The position numbers and the translations under genes are program-made. From contig OY288243.1 of NCBI GenBank assembly GCA_958450325.1, positions 50,991,878 through 51,055,877 of the forward strand: a DNA stretch of 64,000 bases. Direction: 5' to 3'. Origin of the DNA: Agrostemma githago (Eukaryota; Streptophyta; Magnoliopsida; Caryophyllales; Caryophyllaceae). Of the stretch, positions 1 to 12,084 are shown in pieces; the stretch's first letter is position 1, and every line of letters starts with the position of its first letter. The notes below the pieces were generated by a model, which saw nothing but the letters and a program-made list of their open reading frames with translations, was not told the origin of the DNA and made no database searches.

Positions 1-2844
1 CTTGAACCTTTTGGTCGTTATATATGTTACAAATAAAAGTATTCACTACTAGGAGTGTAGAATTCAAAAATCATGTTAGCCTTATTGTACCTCATACTCT
101 TGCAAAATATAGAGCAACAATTGTTCTACTTTTATTAAAAAATTTCATGCCCATACATGAAATAGAATCAATGTTCTTGCTTATGACTAGTACAAGAATA
201 ACAGTTATTCAATTCCAGTATTCAACTTTATGGTAAAATTAAGTGATTTTCCTTTTATATATGAAACAACAACGTTTGTCCATTTCATCATAAAACACTT
301 CACTTATATACCACTATTCCACCCTCTTTGAGCCATCACATCCACAATGTAATAATTGCATTTGGTATCTTACACCAAAACAGTAGAATGCAAGTAACAA
401 TTACTCCAGTAACATATAACCTGAAGTCATACTTCAATTGATTTGCAGATTTTCTAGACACTTCTAGAAAACTTATCTACCAATGTCATATATTTGTCAT
501 TACATTAATGACTGAATCACTACATTAATGATAAATAATTTCGTACCTAATCTAAACTTGGGAATAAGTTTGGGTATGACAATTATCCTTCCCTTACTTT
601 AACCAACGTCTTAGATTATTTAATCATTATCTCAGGCAATTTTCTTAATGAACTCATAGAACATTAGTATTGTTTGCCTTCTTGATACAATGTTCAATCG
701 TCTTTTAACATCTCATGCTAAAAGGTGAGAAACCTTATTAAGTCACATGTTTATTCATAATAAAGTGACCTAAGCTTAGGACTAATTGAAACGATTTCAA
801 TTTCTAACTCTTTAGAAAGAAGCATCCAAAATTTCCTGATTATCAATATAATCACGTCATCGTATGACATGGACTAATTAGATCAACTTCAACATTTTCT
901 CACTTAATGAGAACGGTTCTCTTTATTGAAACAATTGATTTTGGTACTTATAATCATCTTCATGACTCTAATTATACAGTCCATACTGTACATTAGCATT
1001 GGTAATAATTTGTCGGAATTATCCTTCACAAGGACAAAATCCGTATCTCTAATTTTGAGAACAGTTCTCAAGAACCAATCAACAAGGTTGGACATTTCAA
1101 ACTCATCTTTAATAAATGTGATAAAGGGACTAAATTACAACTACAATTATATGCAAAGTAAAACGATAATTAATATTAATAATCTTAAACAATTTTAAGA
1201 TAAAATCATGAAAACTACCCTCAAGTTCGCATAATATTCCAAGATCCTAAACCTTTTGTCGCTCAAGTGAACTTGGGCTCACTGCTCAAACTCCAAAAGT
1301 GAAGGCAGAGAACAAACTTGTCAATTACATCTCTATGTAATTCTTGGTTGTCGGAATTAGTCATCATATGACACCAACTATTTGCCTCAAAGCCCAAGTC
1401 CGACTTGATAGCAATGTTAAGCAAACCAGACTGAACCTGTGGGTAACCGTTACCCATCTATTCAATCCACACACATCGGCAAAGCACCGCTTAGGCAGTC
1501 ACTTCAACCAATGGTATGAAATTGTTGTAGTAGTCAATTCTGGAAAGACAATACTTAATATTTGTGCGTGGGATTAAATGCATATGGGTTCTAACCATGC
1601 CACTAGGTCAACTTACAAGGCAACGTAAGCAAACAAGTCACAAGTCTCAAACAATAAAAAATCATGCATCATATGACATAAAATTCAATTTTTACTAGTG
1701 ATTTGTGTATAAAACAAGTTAAGAAATCCCATATTTTGATTCATAATCATATATATTACAATTCATAATTGCTATTTGGTTTGAACAATTTCACCAATAT
1801 CTCTCATTTTTCCAACTATGAAGAACAATTCCCCACCTGGAAAAATTGAACGGACATACAAAACTCGATTCACAATCGATCTGCAACTTGTAATTGTCAT
1901 ATAGATGAACAATTCATCAAAATCAATTAGGACTCGAGAAACTCTTTTCCCGACCCATTTATGATAACACGATAATTAAAATGCATAAAATTATTTAGCC
2001 GATTTAGAAAACTAATTTTTCATTGATTCGGAAAAATAAAAGTATAATCCGTGTTTGATTCATAATCAACACACAAACGCGAGAAAACAATTTTTCTTAA
2101 AAGCGTCGCTCGACCTGACACCATGTCGTTCGAGTAAATATTGTGTCGTCTTGGTCAAACATTTGCCGCCCGGGTCATCCCGTTCCGACCGGGACACGTC
2201 CGTGCCTACCGAGTCATACTCGTGCCAACCGAGTCATACTCGTGCTAACCGGATTGGTCTCTATTCGCTCCGTCTCCACTATAATTAAAACGAGTCTTGT
2301 CCTAATCTTATTAGAACTCATCGTCAACATTAAATTCCAGTAATTTTACGTTCCCAATTTCAATCGAATCTTGATTAATCTAATTAGTCTCATTGTCAAC
2401 AAAAAAATTTGGGATTATAATGGATCGATTTAAGATAATTAAATAAAAATATAATCAATATTATATCTTAAATTAATTTTAATATCAAATTACATAATTT
2501 AACAATTTAAATTATTTAAAAGATAAATCTTAAACTTCGTCGGATAAAATAGTGGCAGGCCAACATCTTGCAGATTATTGTTCTTAGTATGAGTATCAAA
2601 TAATCACAACATTGGACACCATGTACATTCATAACAAGAGCATGACAATAGCATGACAAGATGATCAGCCACCAAAACATAATAACAACACAACATACGG
2701 TGAGATCAAAGCGGTAACTCACGGAATTGATGAAATAATGAGAACAATTCTCGAAAATACAATCAAATTAATAAGCGGGTGGAATCCCTCATAACCAATT
2801 ATGAGACATAGATTCACGTCGATTAGATTAATACTCCGTAACAG
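1..2844 (-). mobile_element. Non-coding internal region of a copia-like LTR element, left part outside window
   Basis: This stretch lies just downstream (minus sense) of a primer-binding-site-like motif and an LTR, so I read it as the 5' internal region of a minus-strand retroelement. No gag, integrase or reverse transcriptase motif is readable; only short AT-rich ORFs occur, which I do not call genes. Around 2195-2250 a short GC-richer segment contains a tandem GTGCCAACCGAGTCATACTC unit. The assignment to Ty1/copia rests only on the initiator-Met-like primer site; it could be a large non-autonomous derivative. Confidence 0.4.
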
Positions 2845-2858
2845 TGGCTCTTATACCA
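2845..2858 (-). other. Primer binding site-like motif (initiator tRNA-Met type)
   Basis: On the minus strand this reads TGGTATAAGAGCCA, one base away from the plant initiator-Met primer site TGGTATCAGAGC over its first 12 bases. One base separates it from the CA end of the adjacent LTR, the usual geometry. This orients the element to the minus strand. Confidence 0.55.
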
Positions 2859-2859
2859 C

Positions 2860-3613
2860 TGTAGGGTTACAACCCTTAAACCCAAGGACCTGTTACGAGT
2901 ATTAACCGAAAAGACAAAAGAAGAGGGATAACAATTATACCTTATTTGCAGCGGAACAACGTATTAATAAGAAATATATAAACCCAGAAATATATATAAT
3001 CTCCACGGACGGAATAAATAATCTCCACGGATAGAATAAATAATTCCCACGGACAGAATAGAGCACCCCAAACGTGATGCCTCCTTTGGTATCCGCACGG
3101 GTACAGAACTGCGACGTATATGCTAGTATAAAGGTACGTGAGACCGTCTCACAACTTCTCTATATTTCTCTCTTATAACTCTTTATAAGAAGAATACTCC
3201 GTATATATATTATGAGTCAATACTCTTAATTCCATATCTTGGTTCATCATATGAACCTCCTTATATAGGAGATGAGAAGGTAGAATTAGGTTATTACAAT
3301 AACTCTAATTACCATAATTAGATTATTACAATAACTCTAATTACTATAACCCAACAACGCAGCTGGGTCCGTATTACTACTGACCCGATATATTTAATAT
3401 ATCGATATATATTAATAATATCCCGTACACATTGTGTGTGACCCAATGGGCCCACTTAAGACTACCAGACACGTAACTCATTTACATGTCAATCCGACAT
3501 CGACCTTTAGCAAGGCATATCGGATACATAGACTTAAGCGGGTTAATCCGTAGGACAGTAGACATAACTCTTCAGTTTTCATATGATATGCATCAATATT
3601 TATAATGTTAACA
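2860..3613 (-). repeat. Copia-like LTR, about 754 bp
   Basis: On the minus strand the segment starts with TGTTAACATT and ends with CCCTACA, giving TG...CA ends next to the primer site. A TATA box (CCTATATAAGG, near 3259-3270, minus strand) sits inside, as expected of an LTR promoter. The outer end could also be 3615. The partner LTR is outside the window, so no target duplication can be tested. Confidence 0.5.
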
Positions 3614-3810
3614 CACATTGTTATTAATGTATTGAATTCTCGTCATTCATCTTTTAGAATATACCAATGTATTGTCTCTCAATAGTCGTGGTTTATGCTC
3701 TCATTTTTTTTATATATATAATCCCTACATTAATTAATTTGAAGTATTTCAAATATAAAAAATACTACTACAACAAATGAATTTGTAGCCGTTCAAAGAT
3801 TATAGTAGTA

Positions 3811-4026
3811 CTCCCTCCATCCAAATTTAAACTTCATGGGGGAGTAGACACAAAAATTAAGGGTGGAGTGTAGTGTGTGGTGGAAAATGAAAGTTGAGAG
3901 AAAATGTAGGGTCAGAAATAATATGAATCACAAAAATCAACCAAAAGAGGAAATATTGTAAGTAGGAAGTTTAAAGTTGGACAATCCAAAAAGGAAAGTA
4001 GGAAGATTAAAAATGGATAGAGGGAG
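3811..4026. mobile_element. Stowaway-type MITE
   Basis: The ends are inverted repeats (CTCCCTCCATCCAAATTT at the left, the complement of CTCCCTCTATCCATTTTT at the right), flanked by TA on both sides (3809-3810 and 4027-4028). Size (216 bp), CTCCCTCC terminus and TA duplication are those of plant Tc1/mariner-derived Stowaway MITEs. It has no coding capacity. Confidence 0.85.
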
Positions 4027-4028
4027 TA

Positions 4029-4887
4029 TTAATTAATTTTTTTCACAATACTTTTATTTAGGTCTTTGTTTTAAATTTAATATCATACTTAGTATATAAG
4101 TATGTGACTCTTTATTTTAATAAGAGATATGGGGTATTTCTTTATAATATGATGAGGCCAGGGATCTGCTAACAACGTAAGTGAATGATGAGAAAAATGA
4201 TACGAGTAAAAAATAACACTCACTTCGTTCATTATTTGTGAGGAGTATTTGAATGAGATAAGGTAAAAGATAGTGAGCAGAGAGAACATAAATTAAGTTT
4301 GTGAATCAAAACGAACCCAAAGTAGAAAAAAGGAAATAGAGATATTGTTATTGGTAAATTATTCTCTAATTATATGGAACGTTCAATTATATGCATGTAG
4401 AAGTGAAGTCTTGGCCTAACAGTAATCACATGATCGAAAACATATAGGGAAACACATGAGCCAATGCAATAAGACAATCGATCAATATCTCTATTTGCCA
4501 ATATAAATACAAATAATAGTAATAATATTAAGGTAATAATATCGAAATTCAAGAATAAAAATACAAAGCTGCATGGAGGCCATACGTTGGACATAAACGA
4601 CAAATTAGTGTCACGAGACTTTCTAATTGTATGATCAGAAATGCAGAACTACTCGTATTATGCAACTTTGTTTATACTTGTATGTGATTGCATGCATTAT
4701 TATTAGAGCATCCCAAGCAATTAAGTTCGTACTAATAAGAGTGCGGTCTCAAAGATAAGAGAGGCCTGGAGCGAAAATAAAAATTGAGGTCCTTTTGTTA
4801 TAAGTGGTCGGATTTTTTATACCAAAATTATAAAGAAACACAACAAACTAACAACAACGATCTTTTCTCAAAAATGAAAGAATTATA
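4029..4887. other. AT-rich intergenic stretch, nothing recognised
   Basis: I see no gene, structural RNA or clear element end here. The short ORFs lack homology I can recognise. Confidence 0.5.
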
Positions 4888-4978
4888 TTCCCTCCGTCTC
4901 TGTCATTTGTTGTCAATTTATATTATTTGCGAGGAGTTATTTAATCAAAGGATAACGGATGGCCGAGACGGAAAGAGT
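4888..4978. mobile_element. Short Stowaway-like MITE
   Basis: The left end TTCCCTCCGTCTCTGTCA and the complement of the right end (CTCTTTCCGTCTCGGCCA) form an imperfect inverted repeat with TA nearby on both sides. The boundaries are degenerate. Confidence 0.55.
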
Positions 4979-5114
4979 AAAAAAAAGTTTAGAGATTTAT
5001 GAAAGTAACTTAAATTTCTGTTATATGTTCCGAGATTTATGAAAGTGGCTTAAGTTTGAGCTTTAATTATCTTTAGTTTATTTTGAATTAACATGTACGA
5101 AAATCGAAACATAA

Positions 5115-5440
5115 GAGCACTAACGTAGACAAAATGAAAGAATACGGAAGAGCAGTAATGTGGACAGAGTTTAATCAAAATAGGGGAAGAATAAAAATGA
5201 AAAAGGGAAAGAATAAAAATGAAAAAAATGCACCTATTAGGTTTTGAACCCAAGATGAAAGAATACAGAAGAGTAGTAATGTGGACAGAGTTGAATCAAA
5301 ACATGGGAAGAGTAAAAATGAAAAAGGGAAAGAATTAAAATGAAAAAAAAAATCAAAATAGAGGAAGAATAAAAATGAAAAAGGGAAAGAATAAAAATGA
5401 AGAAAATTGCACTTACTGGGTTTTGAACCCAAGATATACT
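5115..5440. repeat. A-rich tandem repeat, period about 122 bp
   Basis: GAAAGAATACGGAAGAGCAG (5134) recurs as GAAAGAATACAGAAGAGTAG (5256), and the following GTGGACAGAG...GGGAAGA.TAAAAATG and GGTTTTGAACCCAAGAT parts recur with it. A third partial copy starts near 5350. Overlapping ORFs in several frames are a by-product of the repeat. Confidence 0.75.
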
Positions 5441-5584
5441 ATAGGTCCATGACACTACTACTCCAGCAACAATAATTCAATGCTTCACTATGTCAGGTTT
5501 TATATTAGACTTATAGAACAAATCATAATTGGATTGAGGCCCCAAAAAATTGGAGGCCCGGTTCCATTGCGCCTATTGCGCTGC

Positions 5585-6110
5585 CCTTGGGACGGGTCTG
5601 ATGGACACGCCTCATTTGTAGCGTATCCGTGCCGGACACAGTGTCGGACACCGATACGCCTGGATACGTGTCGGACACACCAAAAACTGTGTCTCGTTTT
5701 TTTAAAATGGACACGTATTGGACACGGACCGACACATTTAGGACACGATTCATGACAAGAAAACAAAACTCTCCTCTTTTCAAACGCACCCGCCACCAAC
5801 CATCCCCTTATTACCTCGTTTCAAGTTTCAACAACCCTTTTCATCTGAACCCGACGCCGACGCTGACCCCGATGCCGACCCCAACTCCGATGCCGATGGC
5901 GACCCAGACTGGTCCTCCTCTGCGACACTCGACAGTGATGTATTAGTTCATTACTTCTTTCTTTGTGGCCTTATAAGTGACCAAAATTTGAATGTTCGTT
6001 ATAAAGAGCTTCAAATTCCATTCATTTCGATATACATATAGTCTTTTTTTGCTGTGTCCCCGTGTTTTGAAAAAATCCGAGTGTCCGTGTCCATATCGGT
6101 GCAACCTAGG
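5585..6110. repeat. GTGTCC/GGACAC-rich repeat, type unknown
   Basis: Many short GGACAC/GTGTCC words occur at 5600-5750 and again near 6055-6105 (GAGTGTCCGTGTCCATATCG). Between them lies a stretch coding for Asp/Pro-rich runs in two frames. It looks like a degraded repeat, possibly a transposon with a gene fragment inside; no ends or duplication were found. A Pro/Thr-rich ORF across 5629-5946 is not credible as a gene. Confidence 0.35.
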
Positions 6111-6547
6111 TCACAACCCAATCATTTCACTTTTCAACATTTCCAATCAATACATGTTTGTAGACACCCGCATTTTGCCTGCTAGTGTCTATAGCAGTTC
6201 CCGACAAAACACTCGATGATGATCGGACGCAAACGTGACTTAGTACACTCGAATATGGGCTCAGAATTAATAATATCCGACGTGGACATTTAGCAGAGTA
6301 CAAATCTCTCAAAACCAACCTCAAATTCAGGCCCAGTGGGTCATTCCGAGTAAAATGAGACTAATTTGGGCCAAAACCGACACCAAAAATAAAAACCGTC
6401 TTTTGGCGACCGGGTCAAAACCCGGTCAAAGACGAACCCATCCTCGAAATCAACCAAGCTCGCTTCTAGAAACTTGCGTTTGAACACAATCCTCAAAAAA
6501 ATCAAAAAGGTCAACCATTTCCTAAAATGGCTCGTCAATCCTATCCA

Positions 6548-6685
6548 CTTGATCGAGTGGATTGACCTCACTCGATCGAGTGGAGCCACAAAAATGCAAC
6601 AGACCTGTTTTGCAGGGCACTCGATCGAGTGCACTAGGGCCACTCGATCGAGTGACCCTAGGTCGAAGGGTAAACTCTATAAATA
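6548..6685 (+). promoter_or_regulatory. LTR promoter: four palindromes and a TATA box
   Basis: Palindromic cores CTCGATCGAG or near variants start at 6548 (one mismatch), 6571, 6620 and 6643. A TATA box CTATAAATA follows at 6677-6685. The order and spacing match the second LTR (9072-9209), so this is probably the U3 promoter of the element. That the palindromes bind a protein is inference. Confidence 0.6.
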
Positions 6686-7139
6686 CCCCTCCTTGTGCTC
6701 TTCATTTTTCAGTTTTTGCCAATACATTTTTTAACATACAGTTCTACCCTAACCCACCTATTCCCTCTTCACTACGATCCTAAGAAACACCACACAAAAA
6801 CCGAGTCATTTTGTCCCTCGAAAAACCGACAAAGCCATCCACACACACACACACACGATAACTTTGCATACATCCTCGATACTCCCGCGTTCCCGTCGCT
6901 ATTACGAGTCTATTGCCGAGGCCATTCTAAGCATGTATGTTGAGGGTGTCATAAACCCCGTCTCAATCTTTACTATCTTGTTTTTTATATATACGTTTTG
7001 TACTTTATATTATAATTATACTAGTATACTAACAATAACACTAACATTTTAATTATCGTACACTAACTCTTTAATTTTTGTTGCTAACCAATCTAACATT
7101 TATTTATCGTTATTTACTTTTCGTTCTTACATATACCGC

Positions 7140-7140
<1 letters not shown>

Positions 7141-7220
<80 letters not shown>
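7141..7220. repeat. (TA)40 microsatellite followed by (AC)n
   Basis: An uninterrupted TA run of 80 bases is followed by an AC run to about 7238. The second LTR has only about eight TA units at the equivalent place (9661-9676), so the tract changed length after the LTRs separated. Confidence 0.97.
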
Positions 7221-7230
<10 letters not shown>

Positions 7231-9071
7231 CACACACAAACAAACATAATAATAAAATCGGATTCGAACCCGTTTGACTATGACGACCATCTAAAGTCCG
7301 TTTAATCCCTTTACGAGCCACGACGGAGGTGACACCCTTTCGAGGAGCGCCACCCCAATGTACTCAAGGGCGTAATGTGATCGTGGTCGATCATAGTTGA
7401 ACGTGTTTGATTCCATTTCTAAGATTAACGCAAAATCCGTTGATGCGAAAACCGACATCACATAATCCATTAGGATTAGTATCGATGTCGTGACGCGGAG
7501 GAACACAATTTTGTCACTAATCAAAACTTTTAATCCCATAATGACATTTTTCACAAACTTCCTATGACGGTATTATAATCGTATATTACACGATTATAAC
7601 ACCAGAAGTCAAGTTGGATTTAAATCATGCAATATTTTTATCCAACTCGGCCAACCATCAATTTAAAAATAAATAAAATCGGAATAGCCACCTTTTCCGA
7701 AACGAGTTATGGCTCGTACAGGGGCCACTCGACCGAGTGTCATGGGTCAAGTAGCACCCCAAAAACTGGGCAGTAGCTACTTCGAAGGTGCACTCGATCG
7801 AGTGCAGACCATGACTCGATCGAGTGGGTCCTGTAGCCCGAGAAGACCGAGAGCTTTCTTTATCATTTGAGCCTTGTCTTTTTTTACGACTTTAGTCGTC
7901 GCGTGTAAAGCCAATCACGTGATTACTTTTTCAAAATTCATGCATACCACTTCACGTAAACGACTTTGATTGACGGTCTCTCACTATTAATCTTGTGTCG
8001 ATGGCTCCTTGGTTGTATCCGACACATGGTTAGTTTAGACATCAATTTCTCAATGTGATAAGTCGGGACAAGGCACCGATATTCGGGATCGGGCTAGCAT
8101 CCCGTCTAGGTCCCCTATCTCCGTCCTTCGTTTAATACACAATATAATGTGTATTTAATCGGAGTTCGTCCATTTGCACAACTTACGGTCTAGTTTGTAT
8201 TTATATATACGGGTCCGTTTCAAGTTATTGTTTATCGCTCTTTATATATCTCGTTTATTCATTTTTATATTGTTCGTTATTTGTATTGGCCGGGTTGTAT
8301 TTCTGCCCGTGTATTTTGTACATATTTACGAGCTTCTTTTATTTTGATGTCTATCGCTTTTTAAATGAACATCACATGCTAAATCACTTTGACATGAATC
8401 TAGATGCATTAAATGACGTAGTTAACCAATAATTCACATGCTTAGCCAAAAACGCTGTTTGCATATCATTCAGTCGTTTTACTAGCGCGCGTACACGAAC
8501 ATGAACGATGTCTTAGTAGAGGCCGCTAAGTGCGGGCGGGGTTGGGTGTCCTTAGTGGGCTTCCCAACACGTACCCTCACCCCTTACTCAGAACCTCGGT
8601 TTCCGGAGGTCCGAAACCGTTGGCGCACGAGAGTCATTCTATACACGAAAGCCGGTGTAAACGGTATCGGTATTGTAGACCCCCGCATTTTGCCTGCTAG
8701 TGTCTATAGCAGTTCCCGACAAACACCCGATGATGATCGGACGCAAACATGACTTAGTATACTCGGATTTGGGCCCGAAATCAATAATATCTGACATGGA
8801 CTTTTAGCGGAGTAATAATCTCACAAAACAGACATCAAATTCAGGCCCAGTGGGTCGTTCCGAGCAAAATAAGACTAATTTGGGCCAAAACCGACACCAA
8901 AAATAAATCCCGTCTTTTGGCGACCGGGTCAAAACCCGGTCAAAGACGAACCCGTCACAAAATCAGCCCAAGTACATCTTCTAGAAGATGGCGCCCAACC
9001 ACATTTTCAAAAAAGATCACACAATCAAACCAAGTCAACCTTTCCTCTTTTATCTCGGATCACCTGATCCA

Positions 9072-9209
9072 CTCGGTCGAGTGGATTGACCCACTCGGTC
9101 GAGTGGAGCGTCAAAAACCGGATCAGGCCCATTTTCTAGGGCACTCGACCGAGTGCACTAGGGCCACTCGATCGAGTGACCCTAGGTCGTGGGGTAAACT
9201 CTATAAATA
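9072..9209 (+). promoter_or_regulatory. LTR promoter: four palindromes and a TATA box
   Basis: CTCGRYCGAG cores start at 9072, 9093, 9144 and 9167, followed by CTATAAATA at 9201-9209. Spacings are 21, 51 and 23 bp, like those in the first LTR and in the minus-strand family members. Confidence 0.6.
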
Positions 9210-9983
9210 CCCCATGACCTTCACTCATTTCAAGGACCAACTTTTCTCAACTTTTTACCAACTTTCTACACATCCATTTTTACCCTACATTTACCCTACA
9301 TCTCAGCCACACTCTTCATCCTACAACCCTAAGCAATCACATACAAAGACCGAGTCCGTTGTCCCTCGATAAACCGACAACACACACACACACACACACA
9401 CACCATAACTTACATACATCCTCGATACTCCATAGTCCCGTCACTATTTGCGAGCCCGTTTCCGAGGTCCTTACTAAGCATGTATGTTGAGGGTGTCCTA
9501 AATCCCATCTCGATCTTTATTGCTTTTACTTACATTTTTGTATCGATAATATTATACTTATACTAGTATTGCAATCCTAACACTAACTCTAACATTCTAA
9601 CATTTTACTTTTTGCATACTAACTTTTACATTTCGTTACTAACATTATAATCATACCGCGTATATATATATATATAGTAATATCGAAATTTCGGTTTCGG
9701 ATACGTTTGACTATAATTGTCGCCTAAAGTCCGTCTAATCCTTTTATGGGCAACGACGGAGGTGGAGCCCTTTCGAGGAGCCCCGCCCCAATGTGCTCAA
9801 AGGCGTGACGTGATCGCGACTAATCGTAGTTAAACGTATTCGATCCCATTTTAATTAGTGCGGAACCCACTGACGCGAAAACCGACATCACATAACCCGA
9901 AAGGGTTAGTTTCGATGTCGTGACGTAGAGGGAAGCATTTCGTTACTAATTCAAGTTTTCTAACACAAACATTTCATAAAATC

Positions 9984-10745
9984 CCGACGACGGTATTATG
10001 ATCGTATATGTACACGATTATAGTACCGGAGGTTGAGTTAAATTCAAATCAAGCGATATTTGTATTTAACTCGATCGACCGTCGTTTTCAAACCCAAAAA
10101 CCAAACGAGTTAACGCTCGTACAGGGGCTACTCGACCGAGTGCGTAGGCCACTCGATCGAGTAGTGTCCATAAAACTGGGCAGATTACCTTTCAAGGGCA
10201 CACTCGACCGAGTCAGACTATGACTCGACCGAGTGGGTCCTGTAACCCAGAAAACCGAGAGCTTAAATGCAACATTTAAGCCTCGTCTTTTTTACGACTC
10301 TTAGTCGACACGTGTAAAGCCAATCACGTGAATCCATTTTCCAAAACCCACGCGTATCGTGGCAACTCCTTTTCCAAAATCCGATAACGATATTACAATC
10401 ATAAGAGGCATGATCGGCAAACCAAATTAAATTTAAATTTGTCAATATTTTAATTTAATTTGGCCAACTCTCGATTTAAAACACATAAAAACACGAGTCA
10501 TAGCTCGTACAGGCGCTACTCGGCCGAGTACACCTACCACTCGACCGAGTAACACCCCAAACCGTGGGCAGAAGCTTCTTCTAGGACGCACTCGACCGAG
10601 TCAGACCATGACTCGACCGAGTGAGTCCTGTAGCCCCGTAACCGAGAGCCTTGACGCACCTTTCAAGCCTCATCTCTTTTATCGACATTAGTCATCACGT
10701 GTAAAGACTATCACGTGACTCTCCTATTTTCAAAACCATGCACAA
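9984..10745 (+). repeat. Tandem duplication inside LTR copy 2, period about 388 bp
   Basis: Anchors such as GCTCGTACAGGGGCTACTCG (10115) recur at 10503 as GCTCGTACAGGCGCTACTCG, with the four flanking palindromes and the AGCC...CACGTG tail repeated in order. LTR copy 1 has one copy of this unit (about 7560-7960), so the duplication is specific to copy 2. Confidence 0.8.
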
Positions 10746-11629
10746 CACGACACGTAGAACGACTTTGACCACCTTTTGACATGATAAGTCGGGACAAGAC
10801 TACGGGATATGAGATCGGGCTAGCAATACGCCACAGTCTCATATTTCCGTCCTTCGTTTAGTACACGATGTAATGTGTATTTAATCGGGGTTAGTCCATC
10901 TACACATTTCGCGGTCTAGCCTACATATGGGTCCGTCCCCATTATTGCAGCGTTTTTTATTACTTTTACGTAATGTTGTATTGTGAATTCCGGGTTGTAT
11001 TTCCGCCCGTGTAACTTGTACGTTACTCCCTTCTCATTTATTCTTTCGAGCTTTGTTTATTTACTTGTTTTTACGATTTATAAACGAACCTCGCATGCTA
11101 AACCACTTTGACCAAAGATAAGATGCATTAAATGACGTAGTTCACATACTATTAATATGCTAAGCCCGAAAACGCTGCTTGCATATCATTTAATCGTTTT
11201 ACTAGCGCGCACACACGAACACGAACGATGTCTTAGTAGAGGCTGCCATGTGCGGGCGGGGTTGGGTGTCCTTAGTGGGCTTCCCAACACGTACCCTCAC
11301 CCCTTACTCAGAACCTTCGGTTTCCGGATGTCCGAAACCCTTGGCGCACGAGAGTCATTCTATATACGAAAGCCGGTTTATACGGTATCGATATTGCAAT
11401 GCAAAGGGACGAGCCCAATGAACTCTGAAATCGAAGTGGGCTTACTTTGTGTATAGCCCATGACGACATAGAGTGGGCTCGTATGGTTCCGAATAACCAC
11501 AAAATTCGGTGGCGACTCCATTTTGACTTAAATTTCGAACCCGAGAACAATCTCACCACGAGATTCATTCGCCTACCCAAACCCGCGCGTGGCCGCGTCG
11601 GGGTGGACCTACGTCATGTCCACAATGTT

Positions 11630-12084
11630 AAACACATAGATTTCAAAAAGACCACAACTAAGTTATAAGGGAGGTCACAGACCACAAAAGAGGTAAAACC
11701 ATGACGACCTTTGTCTCATATTGGGTAATGTATGTTAATTATGGTGTTAATTGGTGATTAAGGTGACTCACACCCTCTTATGAGTCATGACCTTGCGTGG
11801 GAGTGATCTAGTGTATTACTCGTACTATTAAATTGGCAAGCATATTATTCTAGTACTACTCCGTAGCTTTTATTTAAGTGTAATGATGAATACTTGAGAT
11901 GGAGGTGGCCTGGGGTGGGGTGGTAAAAGTAAAAAAAAGGCAGACAAACCTATTACAATGTGAGGAGTTGAAGTGGTCACCAGCTTGGCAGATTCCTTTC
12001 CGTGATTTGGGGATTTGGCCCATTTTTTTCGTCCCTATAACTCTTCGACTCCGGCCAAAACCCTGTTAATTACACTTTCGCTTC
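11630..12084. other. Intergenic stretch, nothing recognised
   Basis: It is unique-looking AT-rich sequence after the ATGTT duplication. No coding, RNA or element signal was found. Confidence 0.5.

Larger units (their letters stand above)
6159..8673 (+). repeat. LTR copy 1, 3'-truncated
   Basis: It starts TGTAGACACCCGCATTTTGC and is colinear with LTR copy 2 up to GGTATCGRTATTG. The last 228 bp, present in copy 2 at 11397-11624, are missing. It contains a U3 palindrome cluster, a TATA box and a long TA microsatellite. Confidence 0.8.
6159..11624 (+). mobile_element. LTR-LTR dimer of a long-LTR retroelement, flanked by ATGTT
   Basis: Two copies of one LTR stand head to tail without an internal region. 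The outer ends are TGTAGACACC and GTCATGTCCACA, flanked by the perfect 5-bp duplication ATGTT (6154-6158 and 11625-11629), so the pair behaves as one insertion. The first copy stops at 8673, about 228 bp short of its expected 3' end, exactly where the second begins; both sides share TG at the junction. A deletion that removed the end of LTR 1 and the whole internal region, or an aberrant integration intermediate, would explain it. The family is that of the minus-strand element at 14448-25339. Confidence 0.82.
8674..11624 (+). repeat. LTR copy 2, full length, about 2.95 kb
   Basis: It begins TGTAGACCCC and ends GTCATGTCCACA, followed by the ATGTT duplication. It carries a palindrome cluster, TATA box and an internal tandem duplication that copy 1 lacks. 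The 3' part has GGTGGCGACTCC and a GC-rich segment (11577-11624), also found inverted at 14448-14530. Confidence 0.82.

Noticed and set aside
2845..2858. tRNA-like sequence
   Set aside because: Only the acceptor-complementary 12-14 bases match; there is no cloverleaf, so it is a primer site.
3760..3795. ACTACAACAAAT...ATTTGTAG as a CACTA end
   Set aside because: It is a short isolated palindrome with no partner end or 3-bp duplication found.
5629..5946. Pro/Thr-rich ORF
   Set aside because: Low-complexity codon repeats in a degraded repeat; other frames are equally open.
7127..7321. Minus-strand ORF with a long Tyr/Ile run
   Set aside because: It is only the translation of the TA microsatellite in an LTR.
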